A stretch of 64,000 nt of DNA from Dyadobacter linearis (GTDB lineage: Bacteria; Bacteroidota; Bacteroidia; Cytophagales; Spirosomataceae). The notes below the pieces were generated by a model that was not told the origin of the DNA, searched no databases, and was given only the letters and a program-made list of their open reading frames with translations. Made by a program: the position numbers and the translations under genes. Below are positions 57,280 to 64,000 of the stretch, one piece after another. The stretch covers positions 414,006 through 478,005 of the forward strand of contig NZ_CAJRAU010000006.1 in assembly GCF_907165045.1 (NCBI RefSeq), in the 5' to 3' direction. Each line of letters starts with the position of its first letter. Position 1 is the stretch's first letter.

Positions 57280-57948
57280 ATGAAAAACATGATGATTGCC
57301 CTGTGTATGCTCACAATCAGCTACGCAGCAAATGCCCAGTACGACCCCGCTTTCCGATTTGGGATTAAAGCAGGCGCGAATTTATCCAATATCAATGGCA
57401 GCAACGATTTAAGCCTTTCTCCCGGCGGTAATGCCTTTGATTTCAGGGACAATGATAACCGTTCACTCGGTTTCGCCGGTGGTGTTTTCTTCCGTTTTGG
57501 TAAAACACTTTATATCCAGCCAGAGATTCTGTTGTCTCAAAAGGGCGGCAAGTTCAATGTATATGAGGACGGTGTGCTCAACGATGGAAAAGTGGACGTG
57601 CGTTTTTCAAACCTCGACGTTCCCGTCCTGTTTGGAGTGCGCATTGCCAAGTTTGTTCGCATCAATGTGGGTCCGATGGCATCGCTCAGATTAAATAAGA
57701 ATGGTAAAATCAGTGATTCATTTGATGATGTAACGGGTGAGGACTCAGGAGCTGAATTTAAAAATCGCTTGGCATTTGGTTACCAGGCGGGCGTTGGCCT
57801 TGATCTGGGAAGATTGAGTCTGGATGTGCGTTACGAAGGGAACTTCACGGACATTATGAAACTGCAATTCAATAATGCCACCACTGCTTCGCAGTTTGGT
57901 AAAAAGAGCAACCTTTTCCAGGCAACGCTGGGGCTTGCTATTTTCTAA
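57280..57948 (+). CDS. Porin-family outer-membrane beta-barrel protein
   Basis: A 222-residue exported protein with signal peptide MKNMMIALCMLTISYAANAQ. The family start FGIKAGANLSNINGS and the repeated strands (LGFAGGVFFRFGKTLYIQPE, FGYQAGVGLDLGRLSLDVRY) are typical of the PorT/OmpW-like eight-strand barrels of Bacteroidota. It ends FQATLGLAIF. A strong terminator follows. The partner or function is not visible. Confidence 0.85.
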   Translation: MKNMMIALCMLTISYAANAQYDPAFRFGIKAGANLSNINGSNDLSLSPGGNAFDFRDNDNRSLGFAGGVFFRFGKTLYIQPEILLSQKGGKFNVYEDGVLNDGKVDVRFSNLDVPVLFGVRIAKFVRINVGPMASLRLNKNGKISDSFDDVTGEDSGAEFKNRLAFGYQAGVGLDLGRLSLDVRYEGNFTDIMKLQFNNATTASQFGKKSNLFQATLGLAIF

Positions 57949-57969
57949 ATCTTAGGAGTTAAAAGTTGA

Positions 57970-58016
57970 GCGTATATAGCAAGCCGTAATCAGTCGGTTT
58001 GCTATATACGCTTTTT
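57970..58016 (+). terminator. Strong intrinsic terminator between convergent genes
   Basis: GCGTATATAGCAAGCC (57970-57985) pairs with GGTTTGCTATATACGC (57996-58011) over 16 positions with one G-U wobble, a 10-base loop and TTTTT following. It ends the barrel-protein transcript. On the minus strand the tail is less T-rich, but it may also serve the convergent SDR gene. Confidence 0.85.
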
Positions 58017-58046
58017 ACTTTTTGGATTGATTTATACTAATGTCTG

Positions 58047-58955
58047 CTAAACGTGGGAGACATTTTCGCGGTCCGCGTGGGCGTAAACCTGCGCAATAAA
58101 CTGCTTCAAAGTGGTTGGCTTTCTCCCTAAAAAGCGCTCCAAAGTAGGATCATCCGCATCCATTGTATGCTGTGATAATGCCGTAGCCCAGGTGATAAAC
58201 ATTCCGATATATGGATCCGGCACGCCAAAGCTTTTCAGCATTGATTCAAATTCTTCTATCATTGGGGATTGATAGGACACTTCTTTTCCGAGGGCTCTGG
58301 ATAGTTCATCCGAGATATCATGGAAAGAGACCGAATCGGTGTTTGTCAATTGGTAAAGCTTGTTTTGGTGGCCATCCGTAGTCAGTATGTGCGCTGCCGC
58401 TTCTGCTAATTCTTCCCGAAGCACGTAGCTGGCTTTGCCATTTTGAGCCGGGAAAACGATATTGCCTTTTTCTGCCACCTTTTCGCCTGCGAAGACGGGA
58501 ATCATTTCCAGATACATGCCATTTTGCAGAATCGTGTAATTGATTCCGCTATTCATTAATGACGCCTCTGACTCGACATGCGAATTTTGAAATGCGGCAA
58601 TGGCAGAATTTTCAAAGCCTGGTTTTCTTACAAAAGAAGTATACACAATGTGCTTAACGCCTGCCTCCTTTGCAGCTTTGATCACATTCAAATGATGCGC
58701 TGTCCTGTTTTCAAAAGCCTGCCGGTCATTGCTCGACACCAGTAACAGCTTGTCTACGCCGTTAAAAGCCTGGACCAGTGAATCGTAATCTGCATAATCA
58801 CCCACTCTTATTTCAATGCCCTTTTCTTGAAGCGCCTGTGCCTTTGCTGCGTCTCTCACCAACGCAGAAATCTCGGATGGTTCAATTCCTTTTTTTAACA
58901 AATGGTCAATGGCATTGCTGCCGAACTGCCCTGTTGCACCCGTAACTAGTATCAT
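58047..58955 (-). CDS. NmrA-type SDR, NAD(P)H azoreductase/quinone-reductase-like
   Basis: A 302-residue Rossmann protein. MILVTGATGQFGSNAIDHLL has the TGATGxxG nucleotide loop; YTSFVRKPGFENSAIAAFQN and YTILQNGMYLEMIPVFAGE follow the QorB/NmrA pattern, which lacks the classic Tyr-x-x-x-Lys. It is divergent from an HxlR regulator with two palindromes in the 112-bp gap, so it is probably an HxlR-controlled electrophile or quinone defence enzyme. Confidence 0.88.
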   Translation of the reverse strand: MILVTGATGQFGSNAIDHLLKKGIEPSEISALVRDAAKAQALQEKGIEIRVGDYADYDSLVQAFNGVDKLLLVSSNDRQAFENRTAHHLNVIKAAKEAGVKHIVYTSFVRKPGFENSAIAAFQNSHVESEASLMNSGINYTILQNGMYLEMIPVFAGEKVAEKGNIVFPAQNGKASYVLREELAEAAAHILTTDGHQNKLYQLTNTDSVSFHDISDELSRALGKEVSYQSPMIEEFESMLKSFGVPDPYIGMFITWATALSQHTMDADDPTLERFLGRKPTTLKQFIAQVYAHADRENVSHV

Positions 58956-58994
58956 GTTGTTTTTTGTTTTTTGATAAACAAAATTACTGTTACC

Positions 58995-59048
58995 ACTATA
59001 TTAAGTATAGTTTGTTATCATAAAATATCAGTATACTTTTGTATACTG
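58995..59048 (+). promoter_or_regulatory. hxlR promoter with two operators
   Basis: TTTG (59011-59014), 19 bases, then TACTTTTG (59034-59041) is a full match to the Bacteroidota promoter. Two palindromes cover it: ACTATA-N5-TATAGT (58995-59011) touches the -33 box, and CAGTATAC-TTTT-GTATACTG (59029-59048) encloses the -7 box. The layout implies autorepression by the HxlR protein and shared control of the divergent SDR gene. Confidence 0.75.
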
Positions 59049-59067
59049 AACATAATAAACAGTTGAT

Positions 59068-59457
59068 ATGGGTGACTTTAAAGATTTCATTGGAAGCGAC
59101 AAAGGGCCGCAATGTCCGCGGACTTACATTCTGGCTTTGACAGATACATTGAATGTCGTCAGCGGCAAGTGGAAACTGCCCATTATCGCAGCGCTTCTGC
59201 GTGGTGTAAGCCGCTTTAAAGACCTGTTAGACAGCACTGAAAAGATAACGCCGCGTATGTTATCAAAAGAATTGAAGGAGCTGGAAATGAACAGCATTGT
59301 CGAGCGTAAGGTGTACAGTCAGACACCCGTGCTGATCGAATACAGGTTAACAAAGTCCGGCAAAGACATCGCCAACGTGATTGATTCGATGATCGATTGG
59401 GGAATGGTTCACAGAACGCAGGTGATCACCAATCCCGAAGCAGGAGAAGTAAGCTAA
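59068..59457 (+). CDS. HxlR-family transcriptional regulator
   Basis: A 129-residue winged-helix protein. The N-terminal GPQCPRTYIL contains the conserved Cys often used for redox or aldehyde sensing in this family. SGKWKLPIIAALLRGVSRFK and TPRMLSKELKELEMNSIVER (recognition helix region) follow. It is divergent from the NmrA-type SDR; two palindromes overlap its promoter. Confidence 0.93.
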   Translation: MGDFKDFIGSDKGPQCPRTYILALTDTLNVVSGKWKLPIIAALLRGVSRFKDLLDSTEKITPRMLSKELKELEMNSIVERKVYSQTPVLIEYRLTKSGKDIANVIDSMIDWGMVHRTQVITNPEAGEVS

Positions 59458-59505
59458 CCTGATTCCCTATCACAACATTTGTCAGACTTCAGATTTCTCT
59501 TTTTT

Positions 59506-59568
59506 GCATGTACAAAACGCCTGTTCAGATAATAGATTTCCTCAAAGGTTGGTGCGCGCGTTACTTTG
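59506..59568 (+). promoter_or_regulatory. Promoter element of the RidA-like gene (second copy of the shared block)
   Basis: Block 59506-59544 matches 54164-54202 at 33 of 39 positions. The -7-like TTACTTTG (59561-59568, 7 of 8 to TAnnTTTG) sits at the same distance as in the other copy. It lies 14 bp before the RidA-like start. Confidence 0.55.
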
Positions 59569-59581
59569 AAGAAAAAACGTC

Positions 59582-59974
59582 ATGCAAAAAACAGTATTTA
59601 ACCCCTGGACCTGGCAGGCTGATCTTAGTTACGTGCAGGCCGTAGAAGTGACCGAGCCAAAAGGAACATTGTACTGCGCCGGACAGGCCGCTGTACATCC
59701 TGATGGCAAATCGAGCGATGCGGACATGCGCACGCAGCTTGCACTGGCGATACAAAACCTGGAAACGGTTATCAGTGAAGCTGGTTATGAATGCCGTAAT
59801 ATCGTCAAGCTCACGATTTACTCGACCTCCACAGAAGAATTTATCAACAATTGTTTTGACCTCTTTCAGGAATTCGTGGCAAAGCACGAAATGAAACAGG
59901 CTGTTACGCTGCTGCAAGTCGTTGCGCTGAACGACACGTTGAATATTGAGCTGGATGCTACCGTTGTAAGATAG
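59582..59974 (+). CDS. RidA/YjgF-family protein, deaminase arginine not seen
   Basis: A 130-residue small trimeric-type protein. LYCAGQAAVHPDGKSSDADM and ALAIQNLETVISEAGYECRN are family-typical. The active-site Arg of imine deaminases normally sits in a PARS-type stretch before the last strand; here the matching region reads KQAVTLLQVVALND, with no Arg. It therefore looks like a non-deaminase Rid subgroup or a changed activity. It is 12 bp upstream of a barrel-like protein gene. Confidence 0.85.
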   Translation: MQKTVFNPWTWQADLSYVQAVEVTEPKGTLYCAGQAAVHPDGKSSDADMRTQLALAIQNLETVISEAGYECRNIVKLTIYSTSTEEFINNCFDLFQEFVAKHEMKQAVTLLQVVALNDTLNIELDATVVR

Positions 59975-59986
59975 CGGCCAGCCCAC

Positions 59987-60667
59987 ATGCTTCATAAAAC
60001 ATTTTCCAGTCGGCTGTCCGAGAGATGGCTTTGGTCTGCCTTTATATGTATCGCATCGCTCTGGATGCCAACGTCCGTGACCGCGCAGATTCGCGACATC
60101 CCTGTTGAAGTGTTTGCAGGAAACCGCGCCTTTGCTCACCAGATGTATCTAACCAAGTATACGGATTCGACAAGCCGGTTTGGTTATTTCGGATATCTAA
60201 GATATGAAACGCCCTACTCGGACCGGCTGAAAAGCAGTTTTCTCGGCCAATCGATATTCTTTTATGATGTTGCCAAAGGCGTTAGTCTGGGTGGCGGCGG
60301 CTACATTACAGGTGCCGGGTTTATGCCTCAGCTTGCCGTAGCTTATGGTCGCAATATCGGAGATCTTTCCTTGATGATTTTTGGCTCGTTTGAGCCTGTC
60401 AAGCCGCCTAACAGTGAAATTTTTGCGCTCGTCTCTTACAGCCCGCCATTGAATAAGAGTGGCAGCTGGAAGCTGTTCGCCCAACTCATCGGTTCTTACA
60501 ATTTTAACTACAAAAACAATCTTGAATACAACTTTGCTAACCAATATCTGCGACTAGGGTTAAGTTATAAAGATTGGCAATTCGGCTTGGCCACCGATCT
60601 GGTCCAGGAAAATCCCGTTGGACTGCTGCCCACCAACACAGGTTTGTTTTTAAGACGATTGCTTTAA
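59987..60667 (+). CDS. Exported beta-barrel-like protein of unknown function
   Basis: A 226-residue protein starting MLHKTFSSRLSERWLWSAFI, with signal peptide cleavage near VTAQ. The remainder has repeated short amphipathic strands such as FGYFGYLRYETPYSDR, VSLGGGGYITGAGFMPQL and LRLGLSYKDWQFGLATDLVQ, and ends FLRRLL. I do not recognise the family; an outer-membrane barrel is the best structural guess. Closely follows the RidA-like gene (12 bp) and precedes a bestrophin (46 bp). Confidence 0.6.
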   Translation: MLHKTFSSRLSERWLWSAFICIASLWMPTSVTAQIRDIPVEVFAGNRAFAHQMYLTKYTDSTSRFGYFGYLRYETPYSDRLKSSFLGQSIFFYDVAKGVSLGGGGYITGAGFMPQLAVAYGRNIGDLSLMIFGSFEPVKPPNSEIFALVSYSPPLNKSGSWKLFAQLIGSYNFNYKNNLEYNFANQYLRLGLSYKDWQFGLATDLVQENPVGLLPTNTGLFLRRLL

Positions 60668-60713
60668 TGCGGATCCCAGCACATTCACTCACCGTTAATT
60701 CTGAATCTAACAT

Positions 60714-61712
60714 ATGTACGTAAAACGTTACCTATCTCCCCTCATCATCTATTATTACTCCTGGCGAATGGTCCTGTTTTCCCTCTTTACGGGTTCCATG
60801 GCTATTTTTCTTTATTCGTATTTAGGTTGGAGCTGGGTCGGGATTCCCTGGTTACCCGTTTCTTTGGTGGGTACGGCCACTGCTTTTTTTGTTGGTTTCA
60901 AAAACAATCAATCCTATGACCGGAGCTGGGAAGCGCGCAAGGTCTGGGGCAGCATTACCAACCATAGCAGGTCATTTGCGGCGGCATTGAGAGCTTTTGC
61001 AATGGACGAAGATCCACTGGAAATGAATGCAAACATTGATGTTAAGATCATGATTTACAGACATATCGCGTGGCTTTATGCACTAAAAAGAGCCATGGCG
61101 CAGCGGACAAGTTGGGAGCATAAAGACATTGCAAGCAAGCGCCAGCGTAATATTTTGCATGGACTGCAAACTCCGTGCGAGGTTGAAATTGAAAAATATC
61201 TATCTGGCGATGAGCACGCTGAAATTGAAAACAAAACGAATCTTGCGACACAAATCCTCGACAAGCAATCGCAGCATTTGGCCAGGTTAAGACATGCGGG
61301 CAATGTGGATGCGTATCAGCACGTGGCTTTGCAGACCATCATTTCCAACTTGTATGACGAGCAGGGAAAGAGCGAGCGCATTAAAAATACGCCGTTCCCA
61401 CGCCAGTATGCGACCACCTCGAATCTTTTCATTTTTGTTTTCATGACACTCCTCCCCTTCGGGTTGCTCCTACAATTTGTCGAGCTCGGCGAGCGATATA
61501 TGTTCCTGCTGATCCCGTTTAATATGATCGTATCCTGGGTTTTCATGTTTATGGAATACGTAGGCGATATCAGTGAAAACCCTTTTGAAGGTCTGCTAAA
61601 CAACATTCCCATTGCCACCATTGTCCGCAACATTGAAATTGACCTGATCGATATGCTCGGCGAAGACCAGATTCCCGAAAAGTTACAACCCTATTTCGGT
61701 GCGCTGTTTTGA
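60714..61712 (+). CDS. Bestrophin-family anion channel
   Basis: A 332-residue inner-membrane protein. The N-terminal half has hydrophobic helices around MVLFSLFTGSMAIFLYSYLG and FVGFKNNQSYDRSWEARKVW, the bestrophin signature, and the second half has TSNLFIFVFMTLLPFGLLLQ. ENPFEGLLNNIPI matches the family's Glu/Asn-Pro-Phe segment. Bacterial homologues form pentameric ion channels. It lies 135 bp before a beta-carbonic anhydrase, so bicarbonate or chloride transport is possible but unproven. Confidence 0.9.
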   Translation: MYVKRYLSPLIIYYYSWRMVLFSLFTGSMAIFLYSYLGWSWVGIPWLPVSLVGTATAFFVGFKNNQSYDRSWEARKVWGSITNHSRSFAAALRAFAMDEDPLEMNANIDVKIMIYRHIAWLYALKRAMAQRTSWEHKDIASKRQRNILHGLQTPCEVEIEKYLSGDEHAEIENKTNLATQILDKQSQHLARLRHAGNVDAYQHVALQTIISNLYDEQGKSERIKNTPFPRQYATTSNLFIFVFMTLLPFGLLLQFVELGERYMFLLIPFNMIVSWVFMFMEYVGDISENPFEGLLNNIPIATIVRNIEIDLIDMLGEDQIPEKLQPYFGALF

Positions 61713-61847
61713 AAGTTTCTCTTGGCAAAAACAATAGACATTCAATATTAATACACTAAATCAGCTCTAATATCGTCGAGAATTCATCTGGATTGAGGAC
61801 ATTTGATTAAAACTTATTTTTTAGATTCTAACATTGCCACTATCGAA

Positions 61848-62507
61848 ATGGATATCTCACAAATTTTCAAAAACAATCAGAATTGGGTTCAAAGTAAGCT
61901 TAATCAGGAAGCCAATTACTTCAGTGACCTTTCTAAGGGACAGACTCCCGACATTCTCTATATAGGTTGCTCTGACAGCCGTGTCTCTGCCGAAGAACTG
62001 ATGGGCATAGCACCTGGTGAAGCTTTTATTCACAGAAACATCGCTAATATGGTGCCAAATTCCGATTTGAATGTCATGTCAGTGATCAACTATGCAGTGG
62101 AACATCTTAAAGTAAATCATGTAGTTGTCTGTGGACATTACTATTGCGGCGGTGTGCAGGCAGCGATGAAATCCGGCGATCTTGGGATATTAAATCCTTG
62201 GTTAAGAAATATTCGAGACGTGTACCGGACTCATAAAAATGAATTGTCTGCCATAGAAAATGAAGAACACCGATACAAAAGATTGGTTGAATTGAACGTC
62301 GAGGAGCAATGTATCAATGTAATCAAAACGGCAGAAGTGCAAAAGGCGCAACGTGACCGGGGTTTGACGGTTCACGGTTGGGTCTTTGATGTACACTCCG
62401 GGAACCTGATTGACCTGAACATCGATTTCAAAAAGTTATTGGAAAATATCATGGAAATCTATCGCCTCGATTTGGCCGACCCCGAGGTTCAGACTGCAAA
62501 ACCGTAA
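61848..62507 (+). CDS. Beta-class carbonic anhydrase
   Basis: Cytoplasmic zinc enzyme for CO2/bicarbonate interconversion. ATG 61848 gives 219 residues; the in-frame upstream codon at 61803 is TTG. Zinc and active-site motifs are intact: GCSDSRVSAEEL (Cys41, Asp43, Arg45) and CGHYYCGG (His97, Cys100). The length is normal. A Crp/Fnr remnant lies immediately downstream. The nearby bestrophin may form a bicarbonate-handling pair. Confidence 0.93.
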   Translation: MDISQIFKNNQNWVQSKLNQEANYFSDLSKGQTPDILYIGCSDSRVSAEELMGIAPGEAFIHRNIANMVPNSDLNVMSVINYAVEHLKVNHVVVCGHYYCGGVQAAMKSGDLGILNPWLRNIRDVYRTHKNELSAIENEEHRYKRLVELNVEEQCINVIKTAEVQKAQRDRGLTVHGWVFDVHSGNLIDLNIDFKKLLENIMEIYRLDLADPEVQTAKP

Positions 62508-62523
62508 TATTCGAAATTTAAGA

Positions 62524-62679
62524 ATAAGCCCGCTGGTTTCAGAAGATGCAACTACCCGTTATCTGTCTTTCATTGAACAATTCCCCGGTCTTGTCAACCG
62601 CATTCCGCTTTCTCATATTGCTTCTTACCTGGGAATTACGCAACAATCACTGAGCAGAATAAGAAGAAACATTCGTTAA
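62524..62679 (+). pseudogene. C-terminal remnant of a Crp/Fnr-family regulator
   Basis: In the frame of the TAA at 62677 the sequence reads SPLVSEDATTRYLSFIEQF, PGLVNRIPLSHIASYLG and ITQQSLSRIRRNIR. This is the helix-turn-helix end of a Bacteroidota Crp/Fnr regulator. There is no start codon or cyclic-nucleotide domain upstream; the carbonic-anhydrase gene, in another frame, ends at 62507. So only about 50 residues of a roughly 190-residue protein survive. A strong terminator follows directly. Confidence 0.8.
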
Positions 62680-62718
62680 AACCACTTTTTACCATTTGGT
62701 AAAAGGTGGTTTTTTTTT
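62678..62718 (+). terminator. Intrinsic terminator after the Crp/Fnr remnant
   Basis: AAAACCACTTTTTACC (62678-62693) pairs with GGTAAAAGGTGGTTTT (62698-62713) through 16 positions with one wobble and the loop ATTT, followed by T to 62718. It still overlaps the remnant's stop codon and probably now ends the carbonic-anhydrase transcript. Confidence 0.85.
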
Positions 62719-62757
62719 GATACCGACATTTGCATCATTACTTCAATCAATAAAGAA

Positions 62758-63101
62758 ATGAGCAAAAAAGTCGTATTAATAACAGGAACAAATAGTGGAT
62801 TTGGATGGCTTACAGCCAAGCCGGCTCCGACGCTTCTATCGGTGACGAATATGCGGCCATATCGGAATATCCGAATAAAATGTTTGCGGCCATCGGTCAG
62901 ATTTTTGAAATAGTAAAACCAAATCCGCAAGACGTTGCTGATGCCGTTGTGAAGCTGATTAATTCACCAAAAGGAATGCGACCATTAAGAACAGTTGTTG
63001 ACCCATCCACAGGAGAATTTATCAAAAAGGCCAACGACGCTGTCAGTGCGGAATATGCCAAAGCATTAACAGCATTTGGAATGGAAGGACTTTTGAAATA
63101 G
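62758..63101 (+). pseudogene. Short-chain dehydrogenase with internal deletion and frame change
   Basis: ATG 62758 opens MSKKVVLITGTNSGFGWLT, the TGxxxGxG cofactor loop of a classical SDR. After about 20 codons the frame soon stops. From 62805 another frame gives YSQAGSDASIGDEYAAISEY through to LTAFGMEGLLK at 63101, the normal SDR C-terminus. About 150 residues, including the catalytic Tyr-Lys, are missing between the two parts. The join lies near GGCTTACAGCCAA (62806-62818), where both frames read plausible codons. The gene is broken. Confidence 0.85.
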
Positions 63102-63186
63102 ACAAATGTCTATGGTTTTTGTCTGCAAATGTCATCTTTTTAGTCAAGCGAGTTTGTGAACTTTGCTTGATTAAAAGATCATTACT

Positions 63187-63954
63187 ATGAAAAAGAAAAG
63201 CAGTTTTTCAACCGATGGACAAAGGGCTGACATTGACGGAATGGAAATAAACAGAATGCTGCCTAACAGGTATGCCGACGCGGTAGGCCCATTCGTATTT
63301 CTTGACCATATCGTTCCACATACTCAGCCCAAAATCAGCCATGAAGGCACCGGCGCACATCCGCACCGGGGAATCGCTACTTTAACGTATATACTAAGCG
63401 GTGAGGACGAACATTTTGACAGTGCAGGAAACTACGCCCTTGTACATTCTGGCGGCGTGCAATGGATGAATGCAGGCAACGGGATCATCCATGACGAAAC
63501 GCTTAATTACGATTCACAGTCGGATTCCAAACTGGTTCATGCATTACAATTCTGGATTAACCTTCCTTCGGAAATTAAAGTCGGCAAACCGGGATACTTG
63601 GCAGTTGAAGGAAACAAAGTTCCGTATAAAAACCTGCCGCACGGAAAAGGATGGATCAAAGTGATCGCCGGATCGTTCGAGGACCTGAATTCCGAGATCC
63701 CTAGTTTTTCAGAACAGTTCCTGTACCACATCCATTTAAATGCGGGCGCCGCGTTTGAGATTGAGTTTGCCGATAAACTGGAAGTTGCCGCTTACCTGCC
63801 AGAACTGCCAGCCATAATCAATGATGAAATGGTCAATGCTGGCAACTTTATGGAATTTGACAGAGAAGAAGGCTGGATATTCCTCTCCAAAGTACTCCAC
63901 GATTCCTCTGAAATGACGCCAATTATTCCTGCGCAAAGTACGCCACCGATCTGA
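63187..63954 (+). CDS. Pirin-family cupin protein
   Basis: A 255-residue cytoplasmic bicupin-type protein. Metal-binding hallmarks are HPHRGIATLTYILSGEDEHF and GNGIIHDE in the N-terminal cupin; the C-terminal cupin is less conserved, as usual. Some bacterial pirins act as quercetinases or regulate metabolism, but the role here is open. The length is normal. Its stop overlaps the start of a following frame (TGATG). Confidence 0.9.
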   Translation: MKKKSSFSTDGQRADIDGMEINRMLPNRYADAVGPFVFLDHIVPHTQPKISHEGTGAHPHRGIATLTYILSGEDEHFDSAGNYALVHSGGVQWMNAGNGIIHDETLNYDSQSDSKLVHALQFWINLPSEIKVGKPGYLAVEGNKVPYKNLPHGKGWIKVIAGSFEDLNSEIPSFSEQFLYHIHLNAGAAFEIEFADKLEVAAYLPELPAIINDEMVNAGNFMEFDREEGWIFLSKVLHDSSEMTPIIPAQSTPPI

Positions 63955-64000
63955 TGAAAGTTGCGGTTTTTGAGAGGCCTTCTGTATTGGATTCCAGGTT
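63954..64000 (+). CDS. Start of a further gene, cut by the window edge
   Basis: An ATG overlapping the pirin stop (TGATG) opens MKVAVFERPSVLDSR, still open at base 64000. Only 15 residues are visible. The tight overlap suggests translational coupling, but the product cannot be named. Confidence 0.35.
   Translation, partial: MKVAVFERPSVLDSR

Noticed and set aside
1..64000. CRISPR array, prophage, insertion sequence, tRNA or rRNA.
   Set aside because: I saw no regularly spaced repeats, transposase or integrase motifs, or tRNA cloverleaf. A tRNA scan and IS search would settle this.

Overview
The window looks like the chromosome of a member of the Bacteroidota, most likely Cytophagales and close to Dyadobacter or Spirosoma. 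This is inferred from gene families, not from a database search. The grounds are three SusC/SusD pairs, two ECF-sigma/FecR pairs, lipoprotein signals with LxGC-type lipoboxes, LytS/LytTR two-component pairs, few visible Shine-Dalgarno sequences, and promoters of the TTTG-N19-21-TAnnTTTG kind. No rRNA, tRNA, insertion sequence, phage or CRISPR array was seen.

Region 1 (1-12 kb) is a sialic-acid utilisation locus. On the minus strand, in transcription order: SusC, SusD, N-acetylneuraminate lyase, a Kelch mutarotase fused to a sodium:solute symporter, a sialate O-acetylesterase and an AGE-type N-acylglucosamine 2-epimerase cut by the left window edge. A FadR-type GntR regulator is divergent, and two matching palindromes lie in the shared control region. 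A secreted polysaccharide deacetylase and an M20 amidohydrolase follow (12-14.6 kb).

Region 2 (14.6-29.9 kb, minus strand) is a 12-gene operon: ECF sigma, FecR, SusC with STN domain, SusD, DUF3823 lipoprotein, Tat-exported DegT aminotransferase, MurQ etherase, ceramidase-type lipoprotein, FucP/NagP-type MFS transporter, BadF-type amino-sugar kinase, an unknown anchored protein and a DUF1080 lipoprotein. Transporter, kinase and MurQ together suggest uptake and catabolism of N-acetylmuramic acid or a related peptidoglycan sugar.

Region 3 (30.1-46.4 kb, plus strand) starts with a DJ-1/PfpI protein and mirrors region 2: ECF sigma, FecR, SusC with STN, SusD and three secreted glycoside-hydrolase-like proteins. 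A terminator pointing leftward between fecR and susC suggests an antisense small RNA. A nested cluster of four REP-like palindromes follows the last gene.

Region 4 (46.5-64 kb) is a mosaic of small regulator/enzyme modules: ArsR with a quinone-oxidoreductase-like MDR, LysR with a haloalkane-dehalogenase-like hydrolase and a SnoaL-like protein, HxlR with an NmrA-type SDR, two LytS/LytTR pairs, a pentapeptide-repeat protein, a RidA-like protein, a bestrophin, a beta-carbonic anhydrase and a pirin. Three of the regulators have well-formed palindromes at the expected promoter positions. A Crp/Fnr remnant and a deleted SDR gene lie side by side near the right end.
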